A DNA stretch of 25,168 nt from a virus. The DNA lies in IMG/VR virus record IMGVR_UViG_3300031227_000389, positions 1 through 25,168 of that record. One strand, given 5' to 3'. The first letter of the stretch is position 1, and the number at the start of each line of letters is the position of its first letter. Shown one piece after another: positions 1 to 6,966 of this stretch. The translations under genes and the position numbers were made by a program. Under the pieces are notes generated by a model. That model was given only the letters and a program-made list of their open reading frames with translations, ran no database searches and had not been told where the DNA came from.

Positions 1-133
1 TCATTACGATATCGGTTAACTTTAACTGATCGGACATACTTAACGGATACACCTTAATCTTCCTGAGACTGCGGATGCCGATCTCGGCATCCACAATCTG
101 GGGATTCAATTTCATTTCTTCGTTTTCCGGCAT
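1..133 (-). CDS. Probable tail assembly chaperone, N-terminal part (runs off the window)
   Basis: The reading frame opens with ATG at 133 and is still open at base 1, giving 44 residues that begin MPENEEMKLNP and include KVYPLSMSDQLKLTD. A good Shine-Dalgarno (AGGAGA) lies about 6 bases before the start. Its place directly after the tail tube gene is where long-tailed phages keep the tail assembly chaperone (lambda G/GT position), which helps assemble tail tube and tape measure. The short N-terminal region with a 'YPLS' segment resembles such chaperones, but this is inference from position and general look. The programmed frameshift typical of this family would lie outside the window. Confidence 0.5.
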   Translation of the reverse strand, partial: MPENEEMKLNPQIVDAEIGIRSLRKIKVYPLSMSDQLKLTDIVM

Positions 134-152
134 GGTATTTCTCCTAATCTTT

Positions 153-176
153 GTGGCAGGCAACAACGCCTGCCAC
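153..176 (-). other. Perfect inverted repeat between tail tube and chaperone genes
   Basis: GTGGCAGGC and GCCTGCCAC form a perfect 9-bp stem around a 6-base loop. It sits between the stop codon of the tail tube gene at 192 and the ribosome binding site of the next gene. On the transcribed (minus) strand the stem is followed by AAAG rather than a U-run, so it is not a typical intrinsic terminator. An mRNA stability or processing hairpin that favours the tail tube message is the more likely role. Confidence 0.55.
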
Positions 177-191
177 AATTATCCTAAAGGT

Positions 192-776
192 TTACGCCCA
201 TTCGATGTGGCCAAGAGGTTTGCTGTCCCAGATTGCATTCCCGCCACTCACGTCACTGGATGCGTTCTTGGACTCAAACATAACCGTAATCGCCGCGGCA
301 TCTTCCGAAGTGAAATCCGTTTCCACGTTAGCGGAAACCTGCGCCCTCGGAAAGATAAAGGTCATGGTATTGGAACCGTTGGGGTAGGTGTAAACACCCT
401 CAACCCGCAGGTACTCCGGTGCAACACGGCCGCCCAGCACGATCTCTCCGGAATGCACTTCCGCGTAATCGCTCGCAGGATCGATGCCGTTAGCCAACGC
501 CATATTGTAAGGTGTGATTTCTTTGAAAGCGCATTCGAGCGCGGCACCTTCCCGGATAGGAACGGTGTAATCCTCAATAAGAGGAAAGCCGGACTCCAGC
601 TTATACCAATCGGTGTTACCGACAAACTTGGTACTCGCAAGTGCGCCAATGGAATCACTCGCCGTCAATCCTGCTCCTGGCTGAGTGATATAGGTTGCCG
701 AGGTGCCTACGCGAATCTGCATAAGCCCAATGGCAATGGTCGAAGTATCTTTGGTAACTGGTCCTTGTCGACTCAT
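192..776 (-). CDS. Major tail tube protein
   Basis: This 194-residue protein, starting MSRQGPVTKD, should polymerise into the tail tube. I chose the ATG at 776 because GGAG lies 9 bases upstream; an in-frame extension to 812 has no good site. The sequence is beta-rich with few Cys. It has a segment around residues 58-80 (YKLESGFPLIEDYTVP) followed by ECAFKEITPYNMALANG, the arrangement seen in many siphophage tube proteins where a strand pair precedes a short helix. It follows a tail terminator candidate and a Com-like gene and precedes a chaperone-like gene, the usual order. The leader upstream is AT-rich with an 8-base T-run. Assignment rests on position, size and fold-like pattern. Confidence 0.72.
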   Translation of the reverse strand: MSRQGPVTKDTSTIAIGLMQIRVGTSATYITQPGAGLTASDSIGALASTKFVGNTDWYKLESGFPLIEDYTVPIREGAALECAFKEITPYNMALANGIDPASDYAEVHSGEIVLGGRVAPEYLRVEGVYTYPNGSNTMTFIFPRAQVSANVETDFTSEDAAAITVMFESKNASSDVSGGNAIWDSKPLGHIEWA

Positions 777-863
777 AACTGAAACTCCTTTCGATCCAAA
801 AAAAAGAATCAAATAAAATGAATATTGCCGGATTTTCAGCTATGCTGATTGGGGAGCTCGGAA
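777..863 (-). other. AT-rich leader before the tail tube gene
   Basis: This 87-base gap separates the Com-like zinc-ribbon gene from the tail tube gene. On the minus strand it holds a short TCAGC-ATA-GCTGA hairpin (about 831-843), an AT-rich stretch and a run of eight T (about 798-805) just before the GGAG ribosome binding site. I see no convincing promoter. It may be a regulated leader: Com of phage Mu acts on RNA structure just upstream of its target gene, and here the Com-like gene is immediately 5'. That link is inference. Confidence 0.3.
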
Positions 864-1097
864 TTAACCGATTGAAGAACGGCTATCGTCCTCGAAAGGA
901 AAATAGTTTAAGATGTTCATGTGTCCGCAAGTTCTGCGTAAACATTTGATTTTTAAGTTGCCATGGACGGTCATGTCAACTGGTGGGTTGCCCGGATCTT
1001 CAGGATTACGGCCAAAAACAAAGCGATAAAGGCCGTTAGGCAATCGTTCAATTAACTTTTTACCACACTTTTCACAGAATACAAAGTTTCTTTCCAT
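864..1097 (-). CDS. Com-like zinc-ribbon protein
   Basis: This 77-residue protein has one zinc-ribbon pattern: C8-x2-C11 near the N terminus and C52-x4-C57 followed by GHMN. The CxxC ... KIKC...CGH pattern with a conserved 'CGHxN' end is that of the Com family, whose founder in phage Mu binds RNA and switches on translation of mom. Compared with the 45-residue homologue at 19321-19458 it has a longer loop (residues 15-50). It lies 9 bases after the tail terminator candidate and just before the tail tube leader. It could regulate a late message or be a small structural zinc protein. The zinc fold is well supported; the target is unknown. Confidence 0.6.
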   Translation of the reverse strand: MERNFVFCEKCGKKLIERLPNGLYRFVFGRNPEDPGNPPVDMTVHGNLKIKCLRRTCGHMNILNYFPFEDDSRSSIG

Positions 1098-1106
1098 TAG
1101 ATTGCC

Positions 1107-1583
1107 CTACACTTTCGATGAGAACCTAAGCCTAACCGTTAAGATTTTGAACTTAGTGCCGTCATCGGCTTCAAACTGCTTACTCTCCATAACATCCTGA
1201 ACAATGAAACCACCGTCTAACTGCGTCCATGAGCCGGTCGCCCGACTCCTATAAAAAGCAAACCTGGCCATCCCGTCGGTCTGCGTATTATCCGTGAGAT
1301 ACTTGTAAACCTTGTCCCTGAGCTGAGCCAACTTAAACCCCTCACCATCAGCCCTGGTACAGCAATAGATAGCCAAATCATGGGTTGATAAGTCGCTTAA
1401 ACTCATGCCCCCGAAATTGACTGACACCCACCTGTCAACAGCATGCCCCTGAACATTCGGCGTGGTCAGATATTTATCGAAAGTTATTTGAATGCCTTCG
1501 GTTTTATAGATGCTATCAACAAAATAGCGTTTGATCGAATCCCGTATATTTGACTCTTTTGCCGTCGAATCCAAATCAGTCAT
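1107..1583 (-). CDS. Probable tail terminator / tail completion protein
   Basis: This 158-residue protein should cap the tail tube and meet the neck, as lambda gpU-type proteins do. I start it at ATG 1583, preceded by GAGGTGA at good spacing; an in-frame GTG at 1592 is an alternative. The N-terminal helix (RDSIKRYFVDSIYKT), central beta segment with WVSVNFGG, a helix with LRDKVYKYLTD, and final strands ending LTVRLRFSSKV give the alpha/beta order of tail terminators. The gene sits after an HK97 gp10-like protein and before the tail tube, the canonical location. It overlaps no neighbour downstream. Assignment is by position and secondary-structure pattern. Confidence 0.55.
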   Translation of the reverse strand: MTDLDSTAKESNIRDSIKRYFVDSIYKTEGIQITFDKYLTTPNVQGHAVDRWVSVNFGGMSLSDLSTHDLAIYCCTRADGEGFKLAQLRDKVYKYLTDNTQTDGMARFAFYRSRATGSWTQLDGGFIVQDVMESKQFEADDGTKFKILTVRLRFSSKV

Positions 1584-1749
1584 CTTGCTCACCTCTGCTC
1601 ATGCCCAGGCTTACGCTGGTTATCTGACCATCCAATTTACTGAGCCTGACATCTTCCACACACGCCCCGGTATCCTCCACAAAGCGTTGTAACTCCCGGC
1701 ATATCAAGTCAGACACCCAATTCGCTTTCTCAGAAACGCTAATTTTCAT
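1576..1749 (-). CDS. Small conserved-position protein, unknown
   Basis: This 57-residue ORF starts MKISVSEKANWVSD. Its ATG overlaps the stop of the preceding gene as ATGA, and its own end runs past the start of the tail terminator gene at 1583. It has one predicted helix (residues 6-26), two Cys (17 and 30) and a polar C terminus. The overlaps at both ends argue that it is translated. I do not recognise it; a small neck or tail-completion accessory is possible. Confidence 0.6.
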   Translation of the reverse strand: MKISVSEKANWVSDLICRELQRFVEDTGACVEDVRLSKLDGQITSVSLGMSRGEQDD

Positions 1750-1952
1750 TGCCCTACCTCTTGCGCTACTCCATCCAATGTCTTCCAGAAAGTAGTCTTT
1801 AAAAACTCGACTGCTCTTGGTAGCTTCGGATCTTCACTGCCATCAAACTCGATCACCGCTATCTCTAACGCATCAAGAACCATATCTATTTCGTTTAGGC
1901 TCATGTCGAGAGTTACATGAATGTCCTTTGGCTCTATGTTTACAATTCTCAT
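1746..1952 (-). CDS. Small acidic protein, unknown
   Basis: This 68-residue protein starts MRIVNIEPKDIHV if the ATG at 1952 is used. That ATG overlaps the stop of the gp10-like gene as ATGA, typical of this operon; an in-frame GTG at 1958 would add two residues. It is acidic and mostly helical, with a segment like LNEIDMVLDALEIA (about residues 19-32). No Cys or known motif is visible. It belongs to the neck/tail-completion block. Confidence 0.55.
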   Translation of the reverse strand: MRIVNIEPKDIHVTLDMSLNEIDMVLDALEIAVIEFDGSEDPKLPRAVEFLKTTFWKTLDGVAQEVGQ

Positions 1953-2464
1953 TTCCACTCAGCTCCCATGCGTTTCAGCATTTCATCGCCACGCTTTTGG
2001 AATCCTTCTTTCTCATATTCTTTCATGGTCGGTTCAAACACTGGGCGTTTGCTCTCCTCTACACGTCCGTACATCTCAATAGATTTCGATGGTCCCTTTG
2101 CCCCTTTCTTTCCTTTACCGAACCACGACTTGCCGCCAGAATCCATCTTCCCAGGTTGAACTCCCCCCAAATATCCTTCCCCGAATTTGTAAGCTCCCAG
2201 ACTGGCAACCAAATCACCTTTCAACTTCCATGGCGACGGGTATCCCATCCACCCATACTCATACTTCCAGTTCCGGTATCGCTTCGAATAGCCTGGGCTT
2301 GGCGCTCGTCTGTGCTGGATGTTCTTCATTACCAGCTGATAATAATCAACAGCGCACTTCCACGGGAGGGTTTCAAGGCCTTGAGTCTTAACGACTTGCG
2401 TGAGACCGCTAAGGGCAGACATTATCCTCTGTGCATCAGCTTTATTGACTTTAACCGATATCAT
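1949..2464 (-). CDS. HK97 gp10-like tail completion / virion morphogenesis protein
   Basis: This 171-residue protein has the features of HK97 gp10-type or 'virion morphogenesis' proteins, which sit at the head-tail junction or tail end. It has an N-terminal beta segment (MISVKVNKAD), helices, a basic Gly/Lys-rich middle (residues about 92-125) and a C-terminal region RPVFEPTMKEYEKEGF followed by a helix. The 'RP.F.PT' plus C-terminal helix pattern is common to that family. It overlaps the previous gene by 14 bases and the next by 4. It marks the return to ordinary structural genes after the glycan cassette. Confidence 0.62.
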   Translation of the reverse strand: MISVKVNKADAQRIMSALSGLTQVVKTQGLETLPWKCAVDYYQLVMKNIQHRRAPSPGYSKRYRNWKYEYGWMGYPSPWKLKGDLVASLGAYKFGEGYLGGVQPGKMDSGGKSWFGKGKKGAKGPSKSIEMYGRVEESKRPVFEPTMKEYEKEGFQKRGDEMLKRMGAEWK

Positions 2465-2834
2465 GGATCCACCCGTTTAAGACTGTCTCAAAAGTTACAT
2501 CCTGCTCCTCCGGCATTAAAGAACCGTCTTTCAACGTGATATGCCGCCTGAATATTCTCGGAGACCTTGAGCCTTTTTTATTCCCATCTGTTTTGAAAAG
2601 TACCAAAGCGTCGGCTTTCGTATATTCGAGAAACACCTTCAGGCCTTCGTTCAACTGCTCGTCAATGCGCTCATCGTCATACACAACGCCGTACCAATCC
2701 AGGCGGTCAGTACCATTGATTTCCTCCAGCCTCGCAACACGGTGGACCTCAGAGGCCAAGCCGTCAAAGGAACCAATGGTTTCCCGAGGGTCTTTAGGGT
2801 CAGCGCAGCCATTTACGACAAACAAGGTCATCAT
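2451..2834 (-). CDS. Last gene of the glycan cassette, unknown function
   Basis: This 127-residue protein starts MMTLFVVNGCADPKDP at ATG 2834, which overlaps the radical SAM stop as ATGA; the open frame extends further upstream without a better start. Alternating strands and helices include DWYGVVYDDERIDEQL and KADALVLFKTD, followed by PRIFRRHITL. That looks like a compact alpha/beta fold, possibly a small glycosyltransferase-like or sugar-binding domain, but I recognise no catalytic motif. It is coupled to the cassette upstream and overlaps the gp10-like gene downstream by 14 bases. A cassette function is inferred from context only. Confidence 0.55.
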   Translation of the reverse strand: MMTLFVVNGCADPKDPRETIGSFDGLASEVHRVARLEEINGTDRLDWYGVVYDDERIDEQLNEGLKVFLEYTKADALVLFKTDGNKKGSRSPRIFRRHITLKDGSLMPEEQDVTFETVLNGWIHDIG

Positions 2835-4027
2835 CTTAAAAGCTCCGGTTGTTTGAATTCGTGTTCCAATAAATCCCGCCATTCAAGGATCTCCATACCA
2901 CTCAAATGCTCAGTTCTTGCAATCGGTTCATACTCTCCCGGCTTACCCTTGTACCAACCGGGCTTACCGTTATATTCGAATTGGATGCCCCACTTTTCAG
3001 GATCAGCGAATATCTTCGAACCGGGCATTGGCTGGAAGACAGATAGGTCAACATCGTCCGGTTCCGCTTCGATGATCCAATCTGCGGTGTCCATAACCGT
3101 CTGCGTACTTTCCCCGGGGAGCCCGACAATTAGAAACGCCTTCGCCCTTATCCCGTTATCATGCAGGCGCCGGACAGCATTGACGTTTTGTTTTCTGGTG
3201 GTCCCTTTCATATTCAAACTCAGGATTTCATCAGATCCGCTTTCAATCCCGATACCAACTTCTACAACGCCCATCTTCTTTAAAAGTTTACAAACCTTAT
3301 CGTCCAGGAGATTACTTCTTGCAAAACATCGGAATTTGAACTCACCTTCAACCGCGTTGGCGATTCTTTCAAGCCGCTTTTTACTGGCGACAAACACATC
3401 ATCAAAGATCATGAACGCATCGTAACCGTACTTTTCGCTGACGTGCCGGATCTCGCTTATGGTTCTTTCCGCCGACTGCATCTGGAAGTCATGGTCGATC
3501 TTCGCGCAAAATGAGCAGCGAAAACAGCAACTCCTGGAAGTCATGATCGGTGTGGCCGGCACTCCATCGATATCGTAGTGATAATCTTTAATTGGGAGTG
3601 CGTCTCGATCTGGGAACGGGTAATCGTCAATAGGTATTTTCATGGCGTTCGGCTTAAGAGGCAATCTCGATAGCATCCAATGGAGGTTCTGCTCACCTCT
3701 ACCTCTCAAGACCCAACCGAAATGATCGCCACATTCATCCGACATATGAGTAGGATGCGGGCCGCCAGCAATGACCTTTTTCCCAGCGTCCATAAATTGA
3801 TCTGCCAGCTTAAAAGACTCTCCTCTTTGTGGAGTTGTGAAAGATATCCCAACCACATCAGATTCAACCATCTCAGGAGTATGGCCAATCCCACAGTCCA
3901 AGCACTGAACGTCCCACCCCTTCTGTTTCAGATAGGCAGAAAGATACATGATGCCCAGCGGAGGGAATACCGCTTGATCTAAAAGAAACGGGCTCGATGG
4001 GAATATCAATGTGATGTCAGGCTTCAT
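2831..4027 (-). CDS. B12-binding-type radical SAM enzyme
   Basis: This 398-residue protein combines an N-terminal cobalamin-binding-like domain (about 1-125, with PPLGIMYLSAYL and IAGGPHPT) and a radical SAM core. The core has the cluster motif C167-x3-C171-x2-C174 (TSRSCCFRCSFCA) and downstream GIESGSDEIL and FLIVGLPGES, typical of the family. Known relatives carry out methylations or carbon-skeleton chemistry through a 5'-deoxyadenosyl radical. The DxHxxG cobalt-ligand motif is not seen in the B12 domain, as in many family members. It overlaps the preceding methyltransferase-like gene and the next gene by 4 bases. In this setting it could methylate or rearrange a sugar or an amino acid side chain; that is inference. 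Confidence 0.9.
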   Translation of the reverse strand: MKPDITLIFPSSPFLLDQAVFPPLGIMYLSAYLKQKGWDVQCLDCGIGHTPEMVESDVVGISFTTPQRGESFKLADQFMDAGKKVIAGGPHPTHMSDECGDHFGWVLRGRGEQNLHWMLSRLPLKPNAMKIPIDDYPFPDRDALPIKDYHYDIDGVPATPIMTSRSCCFRCSFCAKIDHDFQMQSAERTISEIRHVSEKYGYDAFMIFDDVFVASKKRLERIANAVEGEFKFRCFARSNLLDDKVCKLLKKMGVVEVGIGIESGSDEILSLNMKGTTRKQNVNAVRRLHDNGIRAKAFLIVGLPGESTQTVMDTADWIIEAEPDDVDLSVFQPMPGSKIFADPEKWGIQFEYNGKPGWYKGKPGEYEPIARTEHLSGMEILEWRDLLEHEFKQPELLR

Positions 4028-4764
4028 AATCCCTCACTCAGTTCTTTTCGATATAGTTCGATTGCTTTTTGTGGATCCGGATAACCAATATCAGAATCGT
4101 TTATGAATCGAGTAGGGACGTCGTTCTTCCAAAAGAAGCCGAGTTGCCCCCAATCCAGCGGCTCGTAATGCTTCAGCTCTTTTTCCAGTGGACCAAAATC
4201 CATGGTTTCAATGGCGCTCAATTTCGGGAACCCCCAGAGGGCACTGTCTTTTATGGTGTAAACCCACCGATGGGGAAACGCCCCTCGATAGGATCCGGAC
4301 AATCCTAATCGTCTCAGGCCTTCATCCCCGAACTCACGCCCTCTGCCTAATTCAAAATACTTGTTGGGAACACCGATATATCCTTCATCCGCTAAGTCCG
4401 GAAGCATCTCAAAAAACCGTTGAGGATAAGACAGGTGCTCGGCCATTTGGGTGCAGACAACAAAGTCAAACTTCCCACGGATTGCCACGAACTCAACCAA
4501 TTCTTCCCACACCTCGTCAGATTCGCAGTCTCCATAAAACAACTTTGATCCCCATATCTCAGGATGATTATCGTACATATCCGGGTAACGCTTCATCCAA
4601 TCATGTGGGTTCACCATGTCCACATAGGCCTTTACATAATTGGAAGCCCACGGTCTTTGCACTCCCCCGATGTCGATGCAGTTGAAGAACATTCGGTTTT
4701 CCAGGTATTCTAGCACCCGGTTGTCCCCCATACCCTGAGTCTCTAATCGTTCTCCCGTAATCAA
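4024..4764 (-). CDS. Class I SAM-dependent methyltransferase-like protein
   Basis: This 246-residue protein has a Rossmann-type methyltransferase layout. FNCIDIGG (about residues 27-34) is a diverged motif I, and FDFVVCTQMAEHLSYPQRFF (about 99-118) matches the 'D.v.....EHl' segment of Methyltransf_11-like enzymes. It is followed by ADEGYIGVPN in place of the usual 'L.pGG' strand. The start is TTG at 4764 with GGAGG 7 bases upstream, and it overlaps the preceding stop as TTGA; an in-frame ATG at 4731 is the alternative. It may methylate a sugar. The diverged glycine motif means a non-catalytic or variant role cannot be excluded. Confidence 0.65.
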   Translation of the reverse strand: MITGERLETQGMGDNRVLEYLENRMFFNCIDIGGVQRPWASNYVKAYVDMVNPHDWMKRYPDMYDNHPEIWGSKLFYGDCESDEVWEELVEFVAIRGKFDFVVCTQMAEHLSYPQRFFEMLPDLADEGYIGVPNKYFELGRGREFGDEGLRRLGLSGSYRGAFPHRWVYTIKDSALWGFPKLSAIETMDFGPLEKELKHYEPLDWGQLGFFWKNDVPTRFINDSDIGYPDPQKAIELYRKELSEGL

Positions 4765-5831
4765 AACGGCACCTCCAGAGAATCAAACCTGCTACCGTCT
4801 TTTATCTTATTGAAGAACCATTCGTATCGTCTCGCCATCAGATCAGCAGTGAACCTCTCTTCAAACTGCTTACGGCACTCAGCAGGGTCAATCTCACCGA
4901 TCCGGTTGATTAGGGGAACCCCTGTATCCACTATGGCTTCCAGATCATCGGACGTATATCTCAACACATATCCATTGACACCATCCATGATGAAATCGTC
5001 TGTCTCAACCGAGCAAGGTTTTTGCACCATGCTCATCCCAACGATCGGTGTCCCCATCGCCATCGCTTCCAGCATGATAATGCCTGCATGCTCCCGCCAT
5101 GTGCTATTGTTTGTATATATCAAACACTTGGATTTACTCATTATTTTGTACTTCATGGCGTCATCTACGCCGCGAACCCAGAACACATTCTCGTTGTCAA
5201 TGTATGGTGCGACCTCGTTCCAAAAAGTGCCTGAATTATAGGGAGGCCCCATTACCACCAGTTTCAAACCCGCAGCTTTCGCCAGTTCGATTCCAACCCT
5301 GGGTGCTTTGCCGCCTTCCAGCTTACCAATCCAGCAGGCGTAATCTTCCTTGTCCGGTTGGAAGGGATATAAATCCTTCGGTAGACCATAGTGAATCATG
5401 GTGCTTGGCACTCCGCTGGATACCAGATCCTCTTGCAGGAGATTCGAGTAAGAAACGATATTGAACGGTTTTACTTCTGGGAATTCGAACTTGCTGTGCG
5501 TCCATTTACACCAGCAAAGCTCGACGTATGGCCATCTGTCAAAAACATCCCTGGTCCCGGATCCAAAGTATCCGCAGAAATAAATATCCGGTTCAACACC
5601 AGTCCGGTTCACATAGTCGCATACGGCCTTGTAATGAACGTCGTAATCACTCAACGGCCCCACGGGGATGTATTCAGTCGCTTCGGGGACGTTCGTTCCT
5701 TCTCGCGCAAATAGGTAGACCTGGTGCCCTAATTTGACCAGCTCTTGCGTGAGGTAGCCCAGGATTCTTTCGCCGCCGTAGCTTAGTCCCGCTCCAAAGG
5801 GGAATGAGTTCCCTGTTAGAAAAATTTTCAT
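4761..5831 (-). CDS. GT4-family glycosyltransferase
   Basis: This 356-residue GT-B enzyme should transfer a sugar from a nucleotide donor with retention of configuration. The N-terminal domain opens KIFLTGNSFPFGAGLSYGGE, the acceptor-side loop pattern of GT4 enzymes. The C-terminal donor domain has CWIGKLEGGKAP and an E-x7-E motif (E247 in WREHAGIIM, E255 in LEAMAMGTP), followed by GTPIVG. I place the start at ATG 5831, with GGAG 6 bases upstream; it shares its A with the previous stop. A TTG one codon earlier is possible. There is no signal peptide or membrane segment, so it acts in the cytoplasm on a soluble acceptor or assembling virion protein. Confidence 0.88.
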   Translation of the reverse strand: MKIFLTGNSFPFGAGLSYGGERILGYLTQELVKLGHQVYLFAREGTNVPEATEYIPVGPLSDYDVHYKAVCDYVNRTGVEPDIYFCGYFGSGTRDVFDRWPYVELCWCKWTHSKFEFPEVKPFNIVSYSNLLQEDLVSSGVPSTMIHYGLPKDLYPFQPDKEDYACWIGKLEGGKAPRVGIELAKAAGLKLVVMGPPYNSGTFWNEVAPYIDNENVFWVRGVDDAMKYKIMSKSKCLIYTNNSTWREHAGIIMLEAMAMGTPIVGMSMVQKPCSVETDDFIMDGVNGYVLRYTSDDLEAIVDTGVPLINRIGEIDPAECRKQFEERFTADLMARRYEWFFNKIKDGSRFDSLEVPF

Positions 5832-6691
5832 CAAATTCTCCTTGCCGCGAAATCACACGGATATGAGATTGTATTTGCGTACTCAATAACCTTCTTGTAT
5901 GGCCATTCATTCATCTGCTTGAGAACTCCCGAGTAATACCTCGACCAAGAAAACATATGATACCGTTGTGGTTGAATGGGAGGATAAAACACTTGGCTTT
6001 GACCAATCGCCCAGAGACCGAGGATATGCTCAAGCCAGGGAGTTCTTGGGGTGTCTTCCTCGCCATAACCTTCATACAAATAATCCGAATCCAAAAGGCA
6101 CCGAACAACTTCCCTGTAATCCGATATGTTGGGACAAATTTCAGGATTCGGCATTCGTTTAGTCATAAAAAATCTCGTCGAGGCCCACCAATGATGCTTG
6201 AACCTTGGATCAACCGCAGGCGCCGGGCTGTAAGCACTCGGGTAACAAATGAACTGATACTTACCTTCATCAAGCCATTCAATCCATTCGTCAATTACCG
6301 ACGGATCATTAATGAACGCATTCATATCTCCGTCCATGTGTACGAGGTAATCGCCCCTTGAAATCGTCATCGCGTTAAGGAAATTAAGATCATTCCACTT
6401 CGGGCAAAACTCCCCTAAGAACTGTTCCGTGTGCCGATTAAAAACCAGATTGTCTATAATTCCGCCATCGTTTTCGTTTAAGAGCCAGTGTTCAACCTGT
6501 TCGGGCAGTCTTTCGTGGATGTCGATGAAGACCGTCGTTTCCAGATCGTGGCCTTCGAAAAACTTAACTTTGTTGATGACCCCTTCGGTAAAGAAGTCCA
6601 AGGAACGAGTCCCTTTCATCATGGTGCTTTGAACGGTCTCGTCCTCCATGAATCCCGGTCTGGTATCCAGGTTGATTACAAGACTGATCAT
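5831..6691 (-). CDS. GT-A-type glycosyltransferase
   Basis: This 286-residue protein looks like a GT2-related transferase. It starts MISLVINLDTRPGF, then after a long first half has NAMTISRGDYLVHMDGDMNAF, where D120-G-D122 is a DxD metal/nucleotide-sugar site. The 'N.m...rGDYl...DgD' context is characteristic of GT-A folds. The C-terminal part is rich in Trp and Tyr (FSWSRYYSG), and a likely acceptor-side region. The start overlaps the previous stop as ATGA, and the stop overlaps the next ATG. The donor sugar cannot be told from sequence. It belongs to the coupled cassette. Confidence 0.78.
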   Translation of the reverse strand: MISLVINLDTRPGFMEDETVQSTMMKGTRSLDFFTEGVINKVKFFEGHDLETTVFIDIHERLPEQVEHWLLNENDGGIIDNLVFNRHTEQFLGEFCPKWNDLNFLNAMTISRGDYLVHMDGDMNAFINDPSVIDEWIEWLDEGKYQFICYPSAYSPAPAVDPRFKHHWWASTRFFMTKRMPNPEICPNISDYREVVRCLLDSDYLYEGYGEEDTPRTPWLEHILGLWAIGQSQVFYPPIQPQRYHMFSWSRYYSGVLKQMNEWPYKKVIEYANTISYPCDFAARRI

Positions 6692-6966
6692 TGATCTCGA
6701 ACCCCCTTCATCACATTCTCTTGAAACTCCCGAAGCGTTTTACCGTGGCGCATGGCATTGGCTATCCGTTCACCGGTCATTGGATGCCACCTCACGTCCC
6801 CGACAAACTCGTACATGGAGTCATCAGGGATATCGAGCCCCATCTTCACGGCATCCTCATCGCTCACGTTCTCGATGGAATCGCATCGGTCAAAATAGCA
6901 CCAGTTTGGTTTTTCATCGAATCTGCCACTTCTTCCGCATTGCTTACAACAATAAATGACGCTCAT
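6688..6966 (-). CDS. Zinc-ribbon protein in the glycan cassette
   Basis: This 92-residue protein starts MSVIYCCKQCGRSGRF at ATG 6966, which overlaps the SGNH gene stop as ATGA; a longer in-frame version from 6990 lacks this coupling. Cys at residues 6, 7 and 10, then Cys 23 and 28 (NWCYFDRC), suggest one zinc ribbon. The rest is an acidic linker and a C-terminal helical segment (GERIANAMRHGKTLREFQ). No enzyme motif is visible. It may be an RNA- or protein-binding accessory to its neighbours. I do not recognise the family. Confidence 0.6.
   Translation of the reverse strand: MSVIYCCKQCGRSGRFDEKPNWCYFDRCDSIENVSDEDAVKMGLDIPDDSMYEFVGDVRWHPMTGERIANAMRHGKTLREFQENVMKGVRDQ

Noticed and set aside
75-782. 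Plus-strand open frame of 235 codons antisense to the tail tube gene
   Set aside because: It mirrors the real minus-strand gene, has no ribosome site and no protein-like pattern; all accepted genes are on the minus strand.
1817-2539. Plus-strand open frame of 240 codons antisense to the gp10-like block
   Set aside because: It crosses several coupled minus-strand genes and has the low-complexity look of an antisense shadow.
2742-3425. Plus-strand 227-codon frame across the radical SAM gene
   Set aside because: Antisense shadow of a gene with clear cluster motifs; Ser/Leu-rich without domains.
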